Source: Parablautia muri
Lineage (GTDB): Bacteria > Bacillota > Clostridia > Lachnospirales > Lachnospiraceae
Direction: 5' to 3'
NCBI RefSeq assembly: GCF_009917485.1
Contig: NZ_QZDT01000035.1
Span: 1 to 43,517, forward strand
DNA length: 43,517 nucleotides
Part shown: positions 25,308 to 33,414 of the stretch, in pieces
Position numbering within the stretch: the stretch's first letter is position 1
Layout: each line of letters starts with the position of its first letter
Notes under the pieces: model-generated
Databases searched by the model: none
What the model saw: the letters and a program-made list of their open reading frames with translations, nothing else
What the model was told of the DNA's origin: nothing
Position numbers and translations under genes: made by a program

Positions 25308-25379
25308 TTGATATAATAAAAAAGCTATATTATAATGCAGGTGTAGAAGGAAATCAGTTTTATCTGCACCTGCTTTTTT
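25308..25379 (+). promoter_or_regulatory. Promoter merging into a terminator-like hairpin before MATE gene
   Basis: TTGATA (25308-25313), 17-nt spacer, TATAAT (25331-25336). GCAGGTGTAGA (25337-25347) then pairs with TCTGCACCTGC (25363-25373) and is followed by six T. The expected transcript start falls within the 5' arm. The hairpin could be an attenuator, the terminator of upstream reading, or an operator dyad. Confidence 0.55.
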
Positions 25380-25405
25380 GTGTGAAATAGGAAGGAGAAG
25401 GATTT

Positions 25406-26749
25406 ATGGAAGAAAAGAAAATGATGTTTTCTAATATGGACTTACAGGCAATGATTATTCCATTGTTTTTAGAGCAGCTCCTGGTGATGCTTGTGGGAAT
25501 TGCAGATACGCTGGTGGTAAGTTATGCAGGGGAGGCAGCAGTATCAGGTGTTTCTCTGGTCAATCAGTTTAATACAATATTTATTTATCTTTTTACGGCC
25601 CTGGCATCCGGCGGAGCGGTGGTGCTCAGCCAATATATCGGAAGGAAAGAATCAGAGAATGCAGGCATCTCAGCCAGCCAGCTTTTGATGTTTGGAACGG
25701 TATTCTCGGTGTTGATTGCGGTGCTGGTACTGATTGGAAACAGGGGTATGCTCCGTCTGCTCTTTGGTAAGGTGGATGATTCCGTCATGGAAGCCTGTGT
25801 GACATACTTAAGAATTTCTGCCTATTCTTATCCGGCTCTTGCAATTTATAATGCCGGAGCGGCGGTTTACCGTAGTCTTGGGAAGACGAACGTGACAATG
25901 TATATATCTGTGGTCTCGAATATCATTAATGTGATCGGTAATGTGATTGGTGTATTTGTGCTGCATGGGGGAGTAGCCGGTGTGGCATGGCCATCGCTGA
26001 TAGCAAGAACATTTTCGGCTGTTGTGATTACGTTTTTGTGCTTTGGGAAAAAGAGAGAAGTGGTTTACAAAGCTTCATGGATTTTTAAGTGGGATACTAC
26101 TTGCTTAAAGCGGATTTTGAACGTTGCGATACCAAACGGTGTGGAAAATGGGATTTTCCAGTTGGTTAAGGTAGCTCTTAGCAGTATAGTAGCGCTTTTT
26201 GGCACTTATCAGATTGCGGCAAACGGAGTGGCGCAAAGTATCTGGTCTTTGGCAGCATTAGCCGGTGTGGCAATGGGGCCTGCCTTCATCACCGTAGTTG
26301 GACAGTGTATGGGAAATAAGGACATTCAGGCAGCGGATTATTATCTTAAAAAGCTCTCGAGGATAACGTTGCTATTGTCATCCGGATGGAATCTTTTCAT
26401 CTTCATTTTAACACCATTCTTTCTTAGATTTTATGCGTTAGAGGCGGGGACAAAACAGCTTGTGATTTGGCTTGTGCTGATACATAATGTGTTTAATGCA
26501 GTTGCTTTCCCTTATTCAGGAGCGCTCAGTAATGGGCTACGGGCAGCAGGAGATGTGAAATTCACTATGTATGTTTCGGTTATCTCTACCATAGCAGGAC
26601 GGTTGTTTTTATCTTTTCTGCTAGGAATTGTTTTTCAAATGGGCGTCATCGGGATTGCACTTGCAATGGTGGCTGACTGGGTGATTCGGGCAGTTATCTT
26701 TATCTGGCGTCAGAAATCCGGAAAATGGAAGGAGTTTCAGGTCATTTAA
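25406..26749 (+). CDS. MATE-family efflux transporter
   Basis: A 447-residue inner-membrane protein with about twelve transmembrane helices, normal for the MATE family (sodium- or proton-driven drug export). The first half has the typical PLFLEQLLVMLVGIADTL and a conserved YIGRKE after helix 2. The second half repeats the pattern (GTYQIAANGVAQSIW). The ATG has GGAAGGAGAAGG upstream. It is transcribed alone from the promoter at 25308 and closed by the terminator at 26762. The substrate is unknown. Confidence 0.93.
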   Translation: MEEKKMMFSNMDLQAMIIPLFLEQLLVMLVGIADTLVVSYAGEAAVSGVSLVNQFNTIFIYLFTALASGGAVVLSQYIGRKESENAGISASQLLMFGTVFSVLIAVLVLIGNRGMLRLLFGKVDDSVMEACVTYLRISAYSYPALAIYNAGAAVYRSLGKTNVTMYISVVSNIINVIGNVIGVFVLHGGVAGVAWPSLIARTFSAVVITFLCFGKKREVVYKASWIFKWDTTCLKRILNVAIPNGVENGIFQLVKVALSSIVALFGTYQIAANGVAQSIWSLAALAGVAMGPAFITVVGQCMGNKDIQAADYYLKKLSRITLLLSSGWNLFIFILTPFFLRFYALEAGTKQLVIWLVLIHNVFNAVAFPYSGALSNGLRAAGDVKFTMYVSVISTIAGRLFLSFLLGIVFQMGVIGIALAMVADWVIRAVIFIWRQKSGKWKEFQVI

Positions 26750-26761
26750 AACAGACTGCAG

Positions 26762-26784
26762 CAGGGGAGCCTAAGGCGCCCCTG
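26762..26784. terminator. Hairpin between convergent genes
   Basis: CAGGGG and GCC pair with GGC and CCCCTG, with one A-G mismatch and loop TAA. It has no strong T-tract on either side but sits exactly between two convergent genes. Confidence 0.55.
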
Positions 26785-26794
26785 TTACAACAGA

Positions 26795-27526
26795 TTATCT
26801 TCGTATAGCTGAAATCAGCAGCATCATGGGACGGCGCATTTCATCCTTCATTCCTTCCATATTTAACATTTCTTTTGGCGGTTTGGGTTCTATGATTTGT
26901 TGAAGTGAAAAGCCGTTTTGAAGCAGGGTGCTTAAATAGGTGGTCAGCGTTCTATGGTATTTGATAACCGGTTCCCCTAAAAAAACAGCCTCACGCTTTC
27001 CCTCATAATAGTAATTATCAACAGGAAAATGCAGGATATTGCCGTCTGCATCATAGTACCAGTCCTGACTGCCATAGGATGTAAAAACAGGATGCTCCAC
27101 AGAAAAAACAAATGATCCGTCATTTTTGAGCCATCTGGCGATATTTGCCACTAATGGCTCGAAATCTTTTACATAATGAAATGCCAGTGAACTTAAAATT
27201 ACATCAAAGGTGTTGTCGGGGAAATTTAAATCCTCCATGGCAAGACAAAGATAATCTATCTGGGAAGCCGAGTTTTTTTCTTTGGCCGTTGCAAGCATTT
27301 TATGAGATAGGTCAATGCCAAGGACAGACTCGGCTCCATGTTCGGCAGCGTATTTGCAGTGCCAGCCATATCCGCAGCCTAAATCCAGTATACTTTTTCC
27401 CTGAAAATCAGGAAGGATTTTTTGAAGCTCAGACCATTCGCCGGCGCCTGCCAGCCCTTTTTTGGAGCGTTCCATCTGACTGTATTTTTGATAAAATTGT
27501 TCGTTGTCATATTTATTTTCTTTCAT
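26795..27526 (-). CDS. Class I SAM-dependent methyltransferase
   Basis: A 243-residue soluble enzyme. Motif I is SILDLGCGYGWHC (about 45-57), the acidic residue binding the ribose is in VLGIDLS, and motif IV is DVILSSLAFHYV. This is the UbiE/Methyltransf_11 type that moves a methyl group from S-adenosylmethionine to an unknown small molecule. The ATG at 27526 is preceded by GGGGATTCAAT, which is the end of leader element copy c. It is the only gene in the redox region on the minus strand apart from the MerR regulator. Confidence 0.9.
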   Translation of the reverse strand: MKENKYDNEQFYQKYSQMERSKKGLAGAGEWSELQKILPDFQGKSILDLGCGYGWHCKYAAEHGAESVLGIDLSHKMLATAKEKNSASQIDYLCLAMEDLNFPDNTFDVILSSLAFHYVKDFEPLVANIARWLKNDGSFVFSVEHPVFTSYGSQDWYYDADGNILHFPVDNYYYEGKREAVFLGEPVIKYHRTLTTYLSTLLQNGFSLQQIIEPKPPKEMLNMEGMKDEMRRPMMLLISAIRR

Positions 27527-27609
27527 ATTGAATCCCCTATTTTAGCCAGCACTCTATAAATTTAGGCGCAAGCACAAATCACTTCCCATTTATTTTGGAT
27601 TTTTCAACA
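27527..27609 (-). promoter_or_regulatory. Two-hairpin leader element, copy c (degenerate)
   Basis: On the minus strand the order is TTGAAAAATCC, then GATTTGTGC-ttgc-GCCTAAATTT, then GAGTGCTGGCTAAAAT, then GGGGATTCAAT next to the ATG. The right half aligns closely with copy b. Hairpin 1 has lost its 3' arm and hairpin 2 has two mismatches, so the structure is weaker. Confidence 0.6.
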
Positions 27610-27700
27610 GAATAACATTTATGTACTGAGAGGACAAGCTATTTCTAATGAAGTTTTTCATGTAATAACGTGAAAGGTACAATCATAGTTATAACCTTAA

Positions 27701-27756
27701 AGTATAAACTGGTAAACCAATTGAAACTTCTTATAAAGCCGCAATTTGCTTACAAT
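27701..27756 (+). promoter_or_regulatory. Shared activator motif, copy B, with -10 box
   Basis: The motif (27701-27730) starts AGTATAAACT and ends GAAACTTC. With the A at 27700 included, 27700-27729 forms an imperfect dyad (AAGT...TGGT-AA-ACCA...ACTT). Twenty nucleotides after the motif lies TACAAT (27751-27756). It is 104 nt before the second alcohol dehydrogenase. Confidence 0.65.
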
Positions 27757-27833
27757 AAGACATAGGTAAGATACTTGTAAAACACAAGATGATAAGAGCT
27801 GAAAATCCGGAAGAATGGAAGGAGAGATGGATT

Positions 27834-28994
27834 GTGAAAGACTTTATTTATGCATACCCTACAAAAGTATATTTTGGAGCAAAGGCAGCTGCAAAGGCAT
27901 TGCCCGCCGAGCTTGAAAAAGCAGGAAAAACCGTTATGCTTGCTTATGGGGGTGGCTCTGTAAAGCGCAGTGGAGTGTATGATGAAATTTGCGGTTATTT
28001 GAAGGAGGCGGGGAAAGAGGTTGTTGACTTTTCAGGAATTATGCCTAATCCCACTTATGAAAAGGTGCAGGAAGGCGCAGTTCTTGCAAGGGAAAAGAAA
28101 GTAGATTTCATTCTGGCAGTAGGCGGCGGTTCCGTAATAGATTGCTGTAAGATTGTGGCGGCCCAGGCAATGACGGATAAAGACATTTGGGAAATGGAAT
28201 TTAAAGATCATGTTTTCCCTTCTGAATTTCTTCCAATGGGAGCGATTGTAACCGCATCAGGAACCGGTGCGGAGATGAACAACGGCGCTGTAATCACCAA
28301 CCAGGACACGAAGCAGAAGGCAGGTGTGCTGGGGGCATATGCCAGCTTTGCAGTGCTGGATCCTGCTTACACTATGTCGCTTCCGGCAAGACAGGTTATT
28401 TCAGGAGCTTTTGATACCTTAAGCCACAGTATGGAAACTTACCTAGGATCTCCCCGCGATGTTACCTTGTCTGACGAGATTGGAGAGGCAGTTATGCGCA
28501 ATGTGATTCGCAACATCAAAGTGCTTATGCTGGACATGGAAGACTGGGAGGCAAGAAGTGAGCTGATGTGGGCCTCCGCCATGGCGGAAAACGGTATTTT
28601 GAAAATTGGAAAGGTGACAGATTTCCAGGCGCATCAGATTGAGCACCAGCTGGGCGCTTATACGGACTGTAACCATGGACAGGGCTTGGCTGTGATTCAT
28701 CCGGTTCTTTATCGGCATATGTATAAAGACAGTGCGAAACAGTTTGCACGTATGGCGGAGAAGGTATGGGAGATTCCGGCCGAAGGAAAATCAGAGGAAG
28801 AACTTGCTTTAGCGGGAATTGAAGCGCTGGAAGGATTTATCCGGGAAATTGGATTGCCGTCCACATTCAGGGAGATGGGCATCACAGATAAGAGTGTTTT
28901 GAAAAAGGTTGCCGATACCTGTAACCTTACGGCAGGATGCTGCAAGAAGCTTTCCAGAGAGGAGATTCTTGAGATCTTGGAGGAATGCTGGTAA
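27834..28994 (+). CDS. Iron-containing alcohol dehydrogenase, YqhD/BdhA type
   Basis: A 386-residue enzyme of the same subfamily as the one at 17466. It has LAYGGGSVKRSGVYDEI, AVGGGSVIDCCKIV, the metal-site stretch GAFDTLSHSMETYLGS and HQIEHQLGAYTDCNHGQGLA. The GTG at 27834 has AAGGAGAG 7 nt upstream; an open extension to an ATG at 27789 lacks a ribosome site and a family match. It would reduce aldehydes with NAD(P)H. The paralogous pair, both under the shared motif, suggests duplication within one regulon. Confidence 0.92.
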   Translation: MKDFIYAYPTKVYFGAKAAAKALPAELEKAGKTVMLAYGGGSVKRSGVYDEICGYLKEAGKEVVDFSGIMPNPTYEKVQEGAVLAREKKVDFILAVGGGSVIDCCKIVAAQAMTDKDIWEMEFKDHVFPSEFLPMGAIVTASGTGAEMNNGAVITNQDTKQKAGVLGAYASFAVLDPAYTMSLPARQVISGAFDTLSHSMETYLGSPRDVTLSDEIGEAVMRNVIRNIKVLMLDMEDWEARSELMWASAMAENGILKIGKVTDFQAHQIEHQLGAYTDCNHGQGLAVIHPVLYRHMYKDSAKQFARMAEKVWEIPAEGKSEEELALAGIEALEGFIREIGLPSTFREMGITDKSVLKKVADTCNLTAGCCKKLSREEILEILEECW

Positions 28995-29024
28995 CGAGTA
29001 TTAACTCAGAACTGATAACTTTCA

Positions 29025-29080
29025 GGTATAAACTAATGAACTAACTGAAACTTCCATAGAGATTCGATTTCCCCTATAAT
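29025..29080 (+). promoter_or_regulatory. Shared activator motif, copy C, with -10 box
   Basis: The motif (29025-29054) starts GGTATAAACT and ends GAAACTTC; TATAAT follows exactly 20 nt later at 29075-29080. It drives the flavin reductase remnant and probably the aldo/keto reductase after it. Confidence 0.65.
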
Positions 29081-29180
29081 TATAGATAGAACAGCAGAAA
29101 GCAATGGATATAGGCTGTGGACAGCAAGGAAAGCCAAAGGAAGTATTGGAGGTAAGACATAAAGACAGGAGGTAGCGTAA

Positions 29181-29432
29181 TTGAGAAAGAATTTTGGAAA
29201 GAAGCCGTGGATGTATCCTTTGCCGGTATTGATTATCGGTACTTATGACGAGAACGGAGTCGCGGATGCTATGAATGTAGCATGGGGCGGTATTTACGAA
29301 TCAGATCAAGTGGTGCTTTGCTTAAGCGGAGGACATAAGACCACAAAGAACATAAAAGAAAGAGGAGCGTTTACCATAAGCTTTGCAGATGCCGCGCATG
29401 TGGTGGAAGCAGATTATGTGGCTGCGCGTTGA
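29181..29432 (+). pseudogene. Flavin reductase-like (flavoredoxin) protein, truncated
   Basis: A TTG start with AGGAGGT upstream begins an 83-residue frame: PWMYPLPVLIIGTYDENG, DAMNVAWGG and SFADAAHVVEADYV. This is the N-terminal half of an FMN-binding flavin reductase-like domain. Such proteins are normally about 190 residues; here the frame ends AAR-stop straight after the ADYV segment. A CTGCG...CGCAG-type inverted repeat surrounds the break, so a deletion is likely. FMN binding would be lost. Confidence 0.75.
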
Positions 29433-29482
29433 TTGCCACAAACTCGTAATGGGCAGAAAGCAACGCAGAAATGAGGGAAAGA

Positions 29483-30337
29483 ATGAGCGAACAAAAATGG
29501 ATAACATTAAATAATGGAGTAGAAATGCCTATGGCAGGAATTGGAACCTTCCTGTTAAGTCCGGATGAAGCGGAGGCTTCTGTTTTAAGTGCTTTGGAGA
29601 GCGGCTATCGTTTGATTGATACGGCCAATGCTTATGTGAATGAGAAGGCAGTAGGACGGGCAATGAAAAAGTCAGGTATTGCAAGGAAAGATATTTTCCT
29701 GGAAACGAAACTGTGGCCTTCTTTTTATGAAAATGAAGATGCTGTAGAAAAGACTTTAGAAAGACTGGATACAGATTATATCGACCTTCTGTTAATCCAC
29801 CAGCCGGCAGGAAATTATGTGGCAGGTTACCGGTTAATGGAAAAGGCTTATCAAGAGGGAAAGGTAAACGTCATTGGTCTTTCTAACTTTACCAAGGAAC
29901 AGATACAGGAGATTCTTGACATCTGCGAAGTGAAGCCAGCTATTTTGCAGACAGAGGTACATCCCTACTCACAGGAAAAAGAGCTGAAAGCGTTTTTGGA
30001 TAAAGAAGGCATTGTAATTCAGGCGTGGTATCCTCTTGGCCATGGTGATAAGGCTTTGATTGAAGATGCGGTATTCACTGAATTGGGTAAAAAATACGGA
30101 AAGAGCAATGCCCAGATTATCTTGCGCTGGCATATACAGGCAGGCAATATTGTGATTCCAGGCTCTAAAAATCCTGACCATATCCGTGATAACTTTGCGC
30201 TGTTTGATTTTGCTCTTACGGACGGAGAGATGGCACAGGTGGAAGCAGTTAACAAGGATAAGAGATATTATACCAGCACACCGGAGCTGCTTGAGAAATA
30301 TGCAAACACGGTACCGCCGGTAGAGGAGCAAAAGTAA
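29483..30337 (+). CDS. Aldo/keto reductase
   Basis: A 284-residue NADPH-dependent oxidoreductase of the AKR5-like bacterial group. The tetrad is D46 (LIDTANAY), Y51, K76 (LETKLW) and H106 (LLIHQP). The cofactor loop near the end is IVIPGSKNPDHI. It would reduce aldehydes or ketones, or act on diketones; the natural substrate is unknown. The ATG at 29483 follows GAGGGAAAG; an ATG at 29471 is four codons earlier. It lies 50 nt after the truncated flavin reductase and is probably transcribed from motif C. Confidence 0.92.
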   Translation: MSEQKWITLNNGVEMPMAGIGTFLLSPDEAEASVLSALESGYRLIDTANAYVNEKAVGRAMKKSGIARKDIFLETKLWPSFYENEDAVEKTLERLDTDYIDLLLIHQPAGNYVAGYRLMEKAYQEGKVNVIGLSNFTKEQIQEILDICEVKPAILQTEVHPYSQEKELKAFLDKEGIVIQAWYPLGHGDKALIEDAVFTELGKKYGKSNAQIILRWHIQAGNIVIPGSKNPDHIRDNFALFDFALTDGEMAQVEAVNKDKRYYTSTPELLEKYANTVPPVEEQK

Positions 30338-30423
30338 TAAAGAATAGTTTAAAAATAGTAGATGAATATTTGCCGCCACAATTTGAAGGTGGCTCGTAGG
30401 TTATAGAAGATATATTCACACAG

Positions 30424-30446
30424 TACCGCAAGCATAGCTTGCGGTA
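30424..30446 (+). promoter_or_regulatory. Leader hairpin before NTF2-like gene
   Basis: TACCGCAAGC-ata-GCTTGCGGTA is a perfect 10-bp stem ending 4 nt before the GGAGGG ribosome site. There is no T-tract. It may block an upstream nuclease or help fold the leader. Confidence 0.5.
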
Positions 30447-30462
30447 TGCAGGAGGGATAGAG

Positions 30463-30825
30463 ATGACAAAAAAAGTATTGGAGGCATCAAAAAAGTTTTG
30501 GGACGCTATGGAGCGGGCGGATGAAGCCGGAATGAGGGAAATTGCGGATCCTAACTGTAATTTTGTTCATATTGGAATTACATGCAGACTGGATAAGGAG
30601 ATTGAATTTTATACCAGCGGTGCATTTAAACCCATTGAAATTACATTTCATAATCAGAAGGCGGATATTTATGGGGATACGGCGGTTGTGATTACAGACT
30701 GCGATTATGGGCTTTTGCTGAATGAACAGCCCACCACCCACCACTTTGCGGTAACAGAGGTGTATGTTAGAAGGGAGGATGTGTGGAAACTGATCCAATT
30801 TTCTTTTACGGCGTTGGTTGATTAA
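30463..30825 (+). CDS. NTF2-like (SnoaL/DUF4440) small protein
   Basis: A 120-residue protein. The helix KKFWDAMERADEAGM, the DPNCNFVHIG segment, and the strands DTAVVITDCDYGL and FAVTEVYVRREDVWKLIQF follow the NTF2-like cone fold used by SnoaL cyclases, isomerases and binding proteins. The ATG at 30463 has GGAGGG upstream; an earlier ATG at 30439 lies within the hairpin. Placed between two aldo/keto reductase genes, it may act on a shared ligand, though no catalytic set can be named. Confidence 0.82.
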   Translation: MTKKVLEASKKFWDAMERADEAGMREIADPNCNFVHIGITCRLDKEIEFYTSGAFKPIEITFHNQKADIYGDTAVVITDCDYGLLLNEQPTTHHFAVTEVYVRREDVWKLIQFSFTALVD

Positions 30826-30879
30826 GCAAATTTGTACCCGCCCCCAATGGATGGGCTGTTGACAAGAAAGGAGATAAAA
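30826..30879 (+). promoter_or_regulatory. Two-hairpin leader element, copy d (right half only)
   Basis: CAAATTTGTACCCGCCC, then GGGCTGTTGACAAGAA and AGGAGATAAAA run up to the ATG. The right side aligns with GGGGTGTTGGCAAGAAT of copy b. Hairpin 1 is absent, and a GCCC/GGGC stem replaces hairpin 2. Confidence 0.5.
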
Positions 30880-32166
30880 ATGGAATATGTAACACTGAAT
30901 ACAGGAGCGAAGATGCCATTGGAGGGATTTGGCGTATTTCAGATTCCGGATGCGGATGAATGCGAAAGAGTGGTCTATGATGCTATTAAAACAGGATACC
31001 GCCTGCTGGATACGGCGGCATCTTATATGAATGAGGAAGCCCTTGGCAAAGGAGTAAAAAAAGCGATTGCAGATGGTCTGGTGACCAGAGAAGAACTTTT
31101 TATTACAACGAAAGTCTGGGTGCAGGACCAGAAAACAGAGAAGGCGGCCTATGAGGCAGTAAAAGCTTCTCTTGAAAAATTGGATATGCCCTATGTAGAT
31201 TTGGTGCTTTTGCACCAGGCAATGGGAGATTATTTTGCAGCATACAGAGGAATTACAAAGGCCTATCAGGAGGGCCTTACAAAGGCAGTAGGCGTGTCAA
31301 ACTTTTTCCCTTCTGTCCTGGCTAATATTTGCGAGAACGTGGAAGTGATACCGGCGGTTAATCAGGTAGAGCTGCATCCCTTCTTTGCCCAGCAGGAGGC
31401 GCTTGCAACTATGAAGGCTTACGGAATTGCACCCCAGGCATGGGCGCCTTTGGCGGAAGGAAAGCACGGCATTTTTACAGATCCTGAGCTGACAGAAATC
31501 GGAGCAAAATACGGAAAAAGCGCAGCGCAGGTGGTTCTTAGGTGGAATGTGCAAAGAGGCGTTTCCATCCTTCCAAAGTCAACCCACGTGGAGAGAATGG
31601 AGCAGAATCTGTCTATCTGGGATTTTGAATTGATAGAGGACGAGATGAAGAAAATCGGCGAAAAGGATCTTGGACACAGTGAAATCATCAATCACTTTGA
31701 TCCCCAGCTGGTTAAGATGCTGAACAACAGAAAAATCCATGAGGAGAAAGAGAACAGCATTCCGGCAGGATTGTCCGCATTTCCGGTTGGAGAGCCCAAT
31801 ACCAGTACTGCACAGTACTTCATTGGACAAAGCTATTTAGCGCCGGTGTCAACCAGTCAGGTACCTATATTTAATGTGACCTTTGAACCGGGATGCAGGA
31901 ATAATTGGCATATCCACCATGCGAAAAATGGCGGCGGACAGATGCTAATCTGTGTGTCAGGCCGTGGCTGGTATCAGGAATGGGGCAAGGAGGCAAGAGA
32001 GCTTCATCCTGGCGATGTGGTTAATATTCCGGCAGAGGTTAAGCACTGGCATGGAGCTGCAAAGGATACATGGTTCCAGCACTTGGCTGTGGAGGTTCAG
32101 GGAGAGGAAACCAAAACAGAATGGTGCGAGGCCGTGACGGCGGATGCTTATGATAAATTAGATTAA
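30880..32166 (+). CDS. Aldo/keto reductase fused to a cupin domain
   Basis: A 428-residue protein. The aldo/keto reductase half (1-275) has D44 (LLDTAASY), Y49, K78 (ITTKVW) and H112 (LLHQA), plus the cofactor loop SILPKSTHVERM. A linker leads to a cupin (about 315-425) with NNWHIHH...GGGQ, GDVVNIPAEVKHWHG and probable metal ligands His, His, Gln, His. Cupins of this set include small hydroxynitrile-lyase-like and carboxymuconolactone-linked types. The fusion suggests two successive steps on one carbonyl compound. The ATG at 30880 has AAAGGAG upstream. Confidence 0.88.
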   Translation: MEYVTLNTGAKMPLEGFGVFQIPDADECERVVYDAIKTGYRLLDTAASYMNEEALGKGVKKAIADGLVTREELFITTKVWVQDQKTEKAAYEAVKASLEKLDMPYVDLVLLHQAMGDYFAAYRGITKAYQEGLTKAVGVSNFFPSVLANICENVEVIPAVNQVELHPFFAQQEALATMKAYGIAPQAWAPLAEGKHGIFTDPELTEIGAKYGKSAAQVVLRWNVQRGVSILPKSTHVERMEQNLSIWDFELIEDEMKKIGEKDLGHSEIINHFDPQLVKMLNNRKIHEEKENSIPAGLSAFPVGEPNTSTAQYFIGQSYLAPVSTSQVPIFNVTFEPGCRNNWHIHHAKNGGGQMLICVSGRGWYQEWGKEARELHPGDVVNIPAEVKHWHGAAKDTWFQHLAVEVQGEETKTEWCEAVTADAYDKLD

Positions 32167-32222
32167 TTGGTATTTTTAAAGTATATAAAGCACAAAAAAG
32201 TAACCGGTTTCGGAAAAAAGAG

Positions 32223-32260
32223 AGCCTGCTGATTCTAAAAGGAAGAATCAACAGGCTTTC
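32223..32260 (+). terminator. Probable terminator after the aldo/keto reductase-cupin gene
   Basis: AGCCTGCTGATTCT (32223-32236) pairs with AGAATCAACAGGCT (32244-32257), one mismatch, followed by TTTC. The T-tract is short. The 245 nt that follow up to the TetR gene hold nothing else recognisable. Confidence 0.6.
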
Positions 32261-32505
32261 ATATTGATCTCATAAGGTCAAGTAGCCGCCTTTTTTTGTT
32301 TTTCTGCTAATGAGCACTATTTTCTTATATCTCATATTTATTTCAATTTTTATCTCAATCTAAAGAACTATGACAAACAAAGACAAAATACAGTATTGTC
32401 ATCTTCAACCTATGTGACACCTGTTTTAAAAAGATAGAGATCAGAATATTGGAGCATATGCTGCCTAATGGTAAAGGCTAGTACATATAGATATTGGGAG
32501 ATAGT

Positions 32506-33069
32506 CTACATCAGGCTGTTTGCCCCATTGCATACCAGTTTAATCGCTATCTGGATGATGTTTTCCAGCGGGATCTTTTTCCCATCGGCAACCCACTGCT
32601 TATAAATGGCAAGTGTGCTTTGTGATACATAGGTCATATAGATATTTTGGATATAGGGGTTGGAGGAACCGTTTTTATCTTCCTTCCAGACATTTCCCAT
32701 GATATCGTTGGTGATCCTGCGGCTTATGTAATGGTAGCTTCCGCTGCAAGTGATCCGCTCCCCAAGTTTTCCTAATTCCTCATGAGACAGAAAAAACTCC
32801 CGTGTAATCTTATCAAGGTCACGGGGACGCTCCAGTCCTTTGGTACGTTCGATAAATGCCTGTGCCAGCTCGTTCTGCATCTCCCGGAGAAGATCATCCA
32901 GTGAATTGTAGTGCAGATAAAAAGTTTTCCGGTTGATGTTTGCGCGTTCTGTCAGTTCCTTGATAGAAATCTGTTCATAATCCATCTCGCAGATCATATC
33001 TTCAAAAGCCTTGCGGATGAATTCCCTGGTACGGCGGGAACGCAGGTCCTCTTTTCCTGAATTTGCCAA
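32506..33069 (-). CDS. TetR-family transcriptional regulator
   Basis: A 187-residue regulator. The N-terminal helix-turn-helix is RTREFIRKAFEDMI, ISIKELTERANINRKTFYLHY (about 14-55); the C-terminal ligand domain is typical of the TetR_C group with a conserved late WVADGKKIPLENI. The start is TTG at 33069 with AGGAGG 7 nt upstream. The facing 480-nt intergenic region contains two similar 37-nt promoter-like repeats that may include its operators. It probably controls the divergent ferredoxin-type gene or itself. Confidence 0.9.
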   Translation of the reverse strand: MANSGKEDLRSRRTREFIRKAFEDMICEMDYEQISIKELTERANINRKTFYLHYNSLDDLLREMQNELAQAFIERTKGLERPRDLDKITREFFLSHEELGKLGERITCSGSYHYISRRITNDIMGNVWKEDKNGSSNPYIQNIYMTYVSQSTLAIYKQWVADGKKIPLENIIQIAIKLVCNGANSLM

Positions 33070-33186
33070 TGTAATACCTCCTGATCTGATTTGCGTGCAC
33101 TACATTTTTGCATCATACAGCTTATCCCAAATTGCATCTTTACTGTATGCTCGCTCATGGGATGCTGTACTTGCTTCCTATTGCCA

Positions 33187-33223
33187 TGTGGCATAAGACC
33201 CGTTTTTTGTAAAATTGGTGTTG
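33187..33223 (+). repeat. 37-nt intergenic repeat, copy 1
   Basis: It begins TGTGGCATAAGACCCG and ends AATTGGTGTTG. It matches copy 2 at about 28 of 37 positions. It lies in the TetR/ferredoxin intergenic region, 118 nt upstream of the TetR start. Confidence 0.55.
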
Positions 33224-33377
33224 CCATTCATCCGGAGGAAGCTGTCGGTGGCAGGTTCCATATGTAGAGAAAAACACCATTCATATTATAATACATGCAA
33301 GTCAGATATACAACATGCGGTAATTAAAATTTGCATCCATGTCATGAACGAAAGTTACGCCATATTTTAACATCATG

Positions 33378-33414
33378 CGTGGCATAAACCCCGAATTATG
33401 GTAAACTGGTGTTG
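33378..33414 (+). repeat. 37-nt intergenic repeat, copy 2
   Basis: It begins CGTGGCATAAACCCCG and ends AACTGGTGTTG. The TATGGTAAACT core resembles a -10 region for plus-strand reading toward the ferredoxin-type gene. Between the repeats (33224-33377) a TATAAT lies near 33286 but has no clear -35. Confidence 0.55.
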
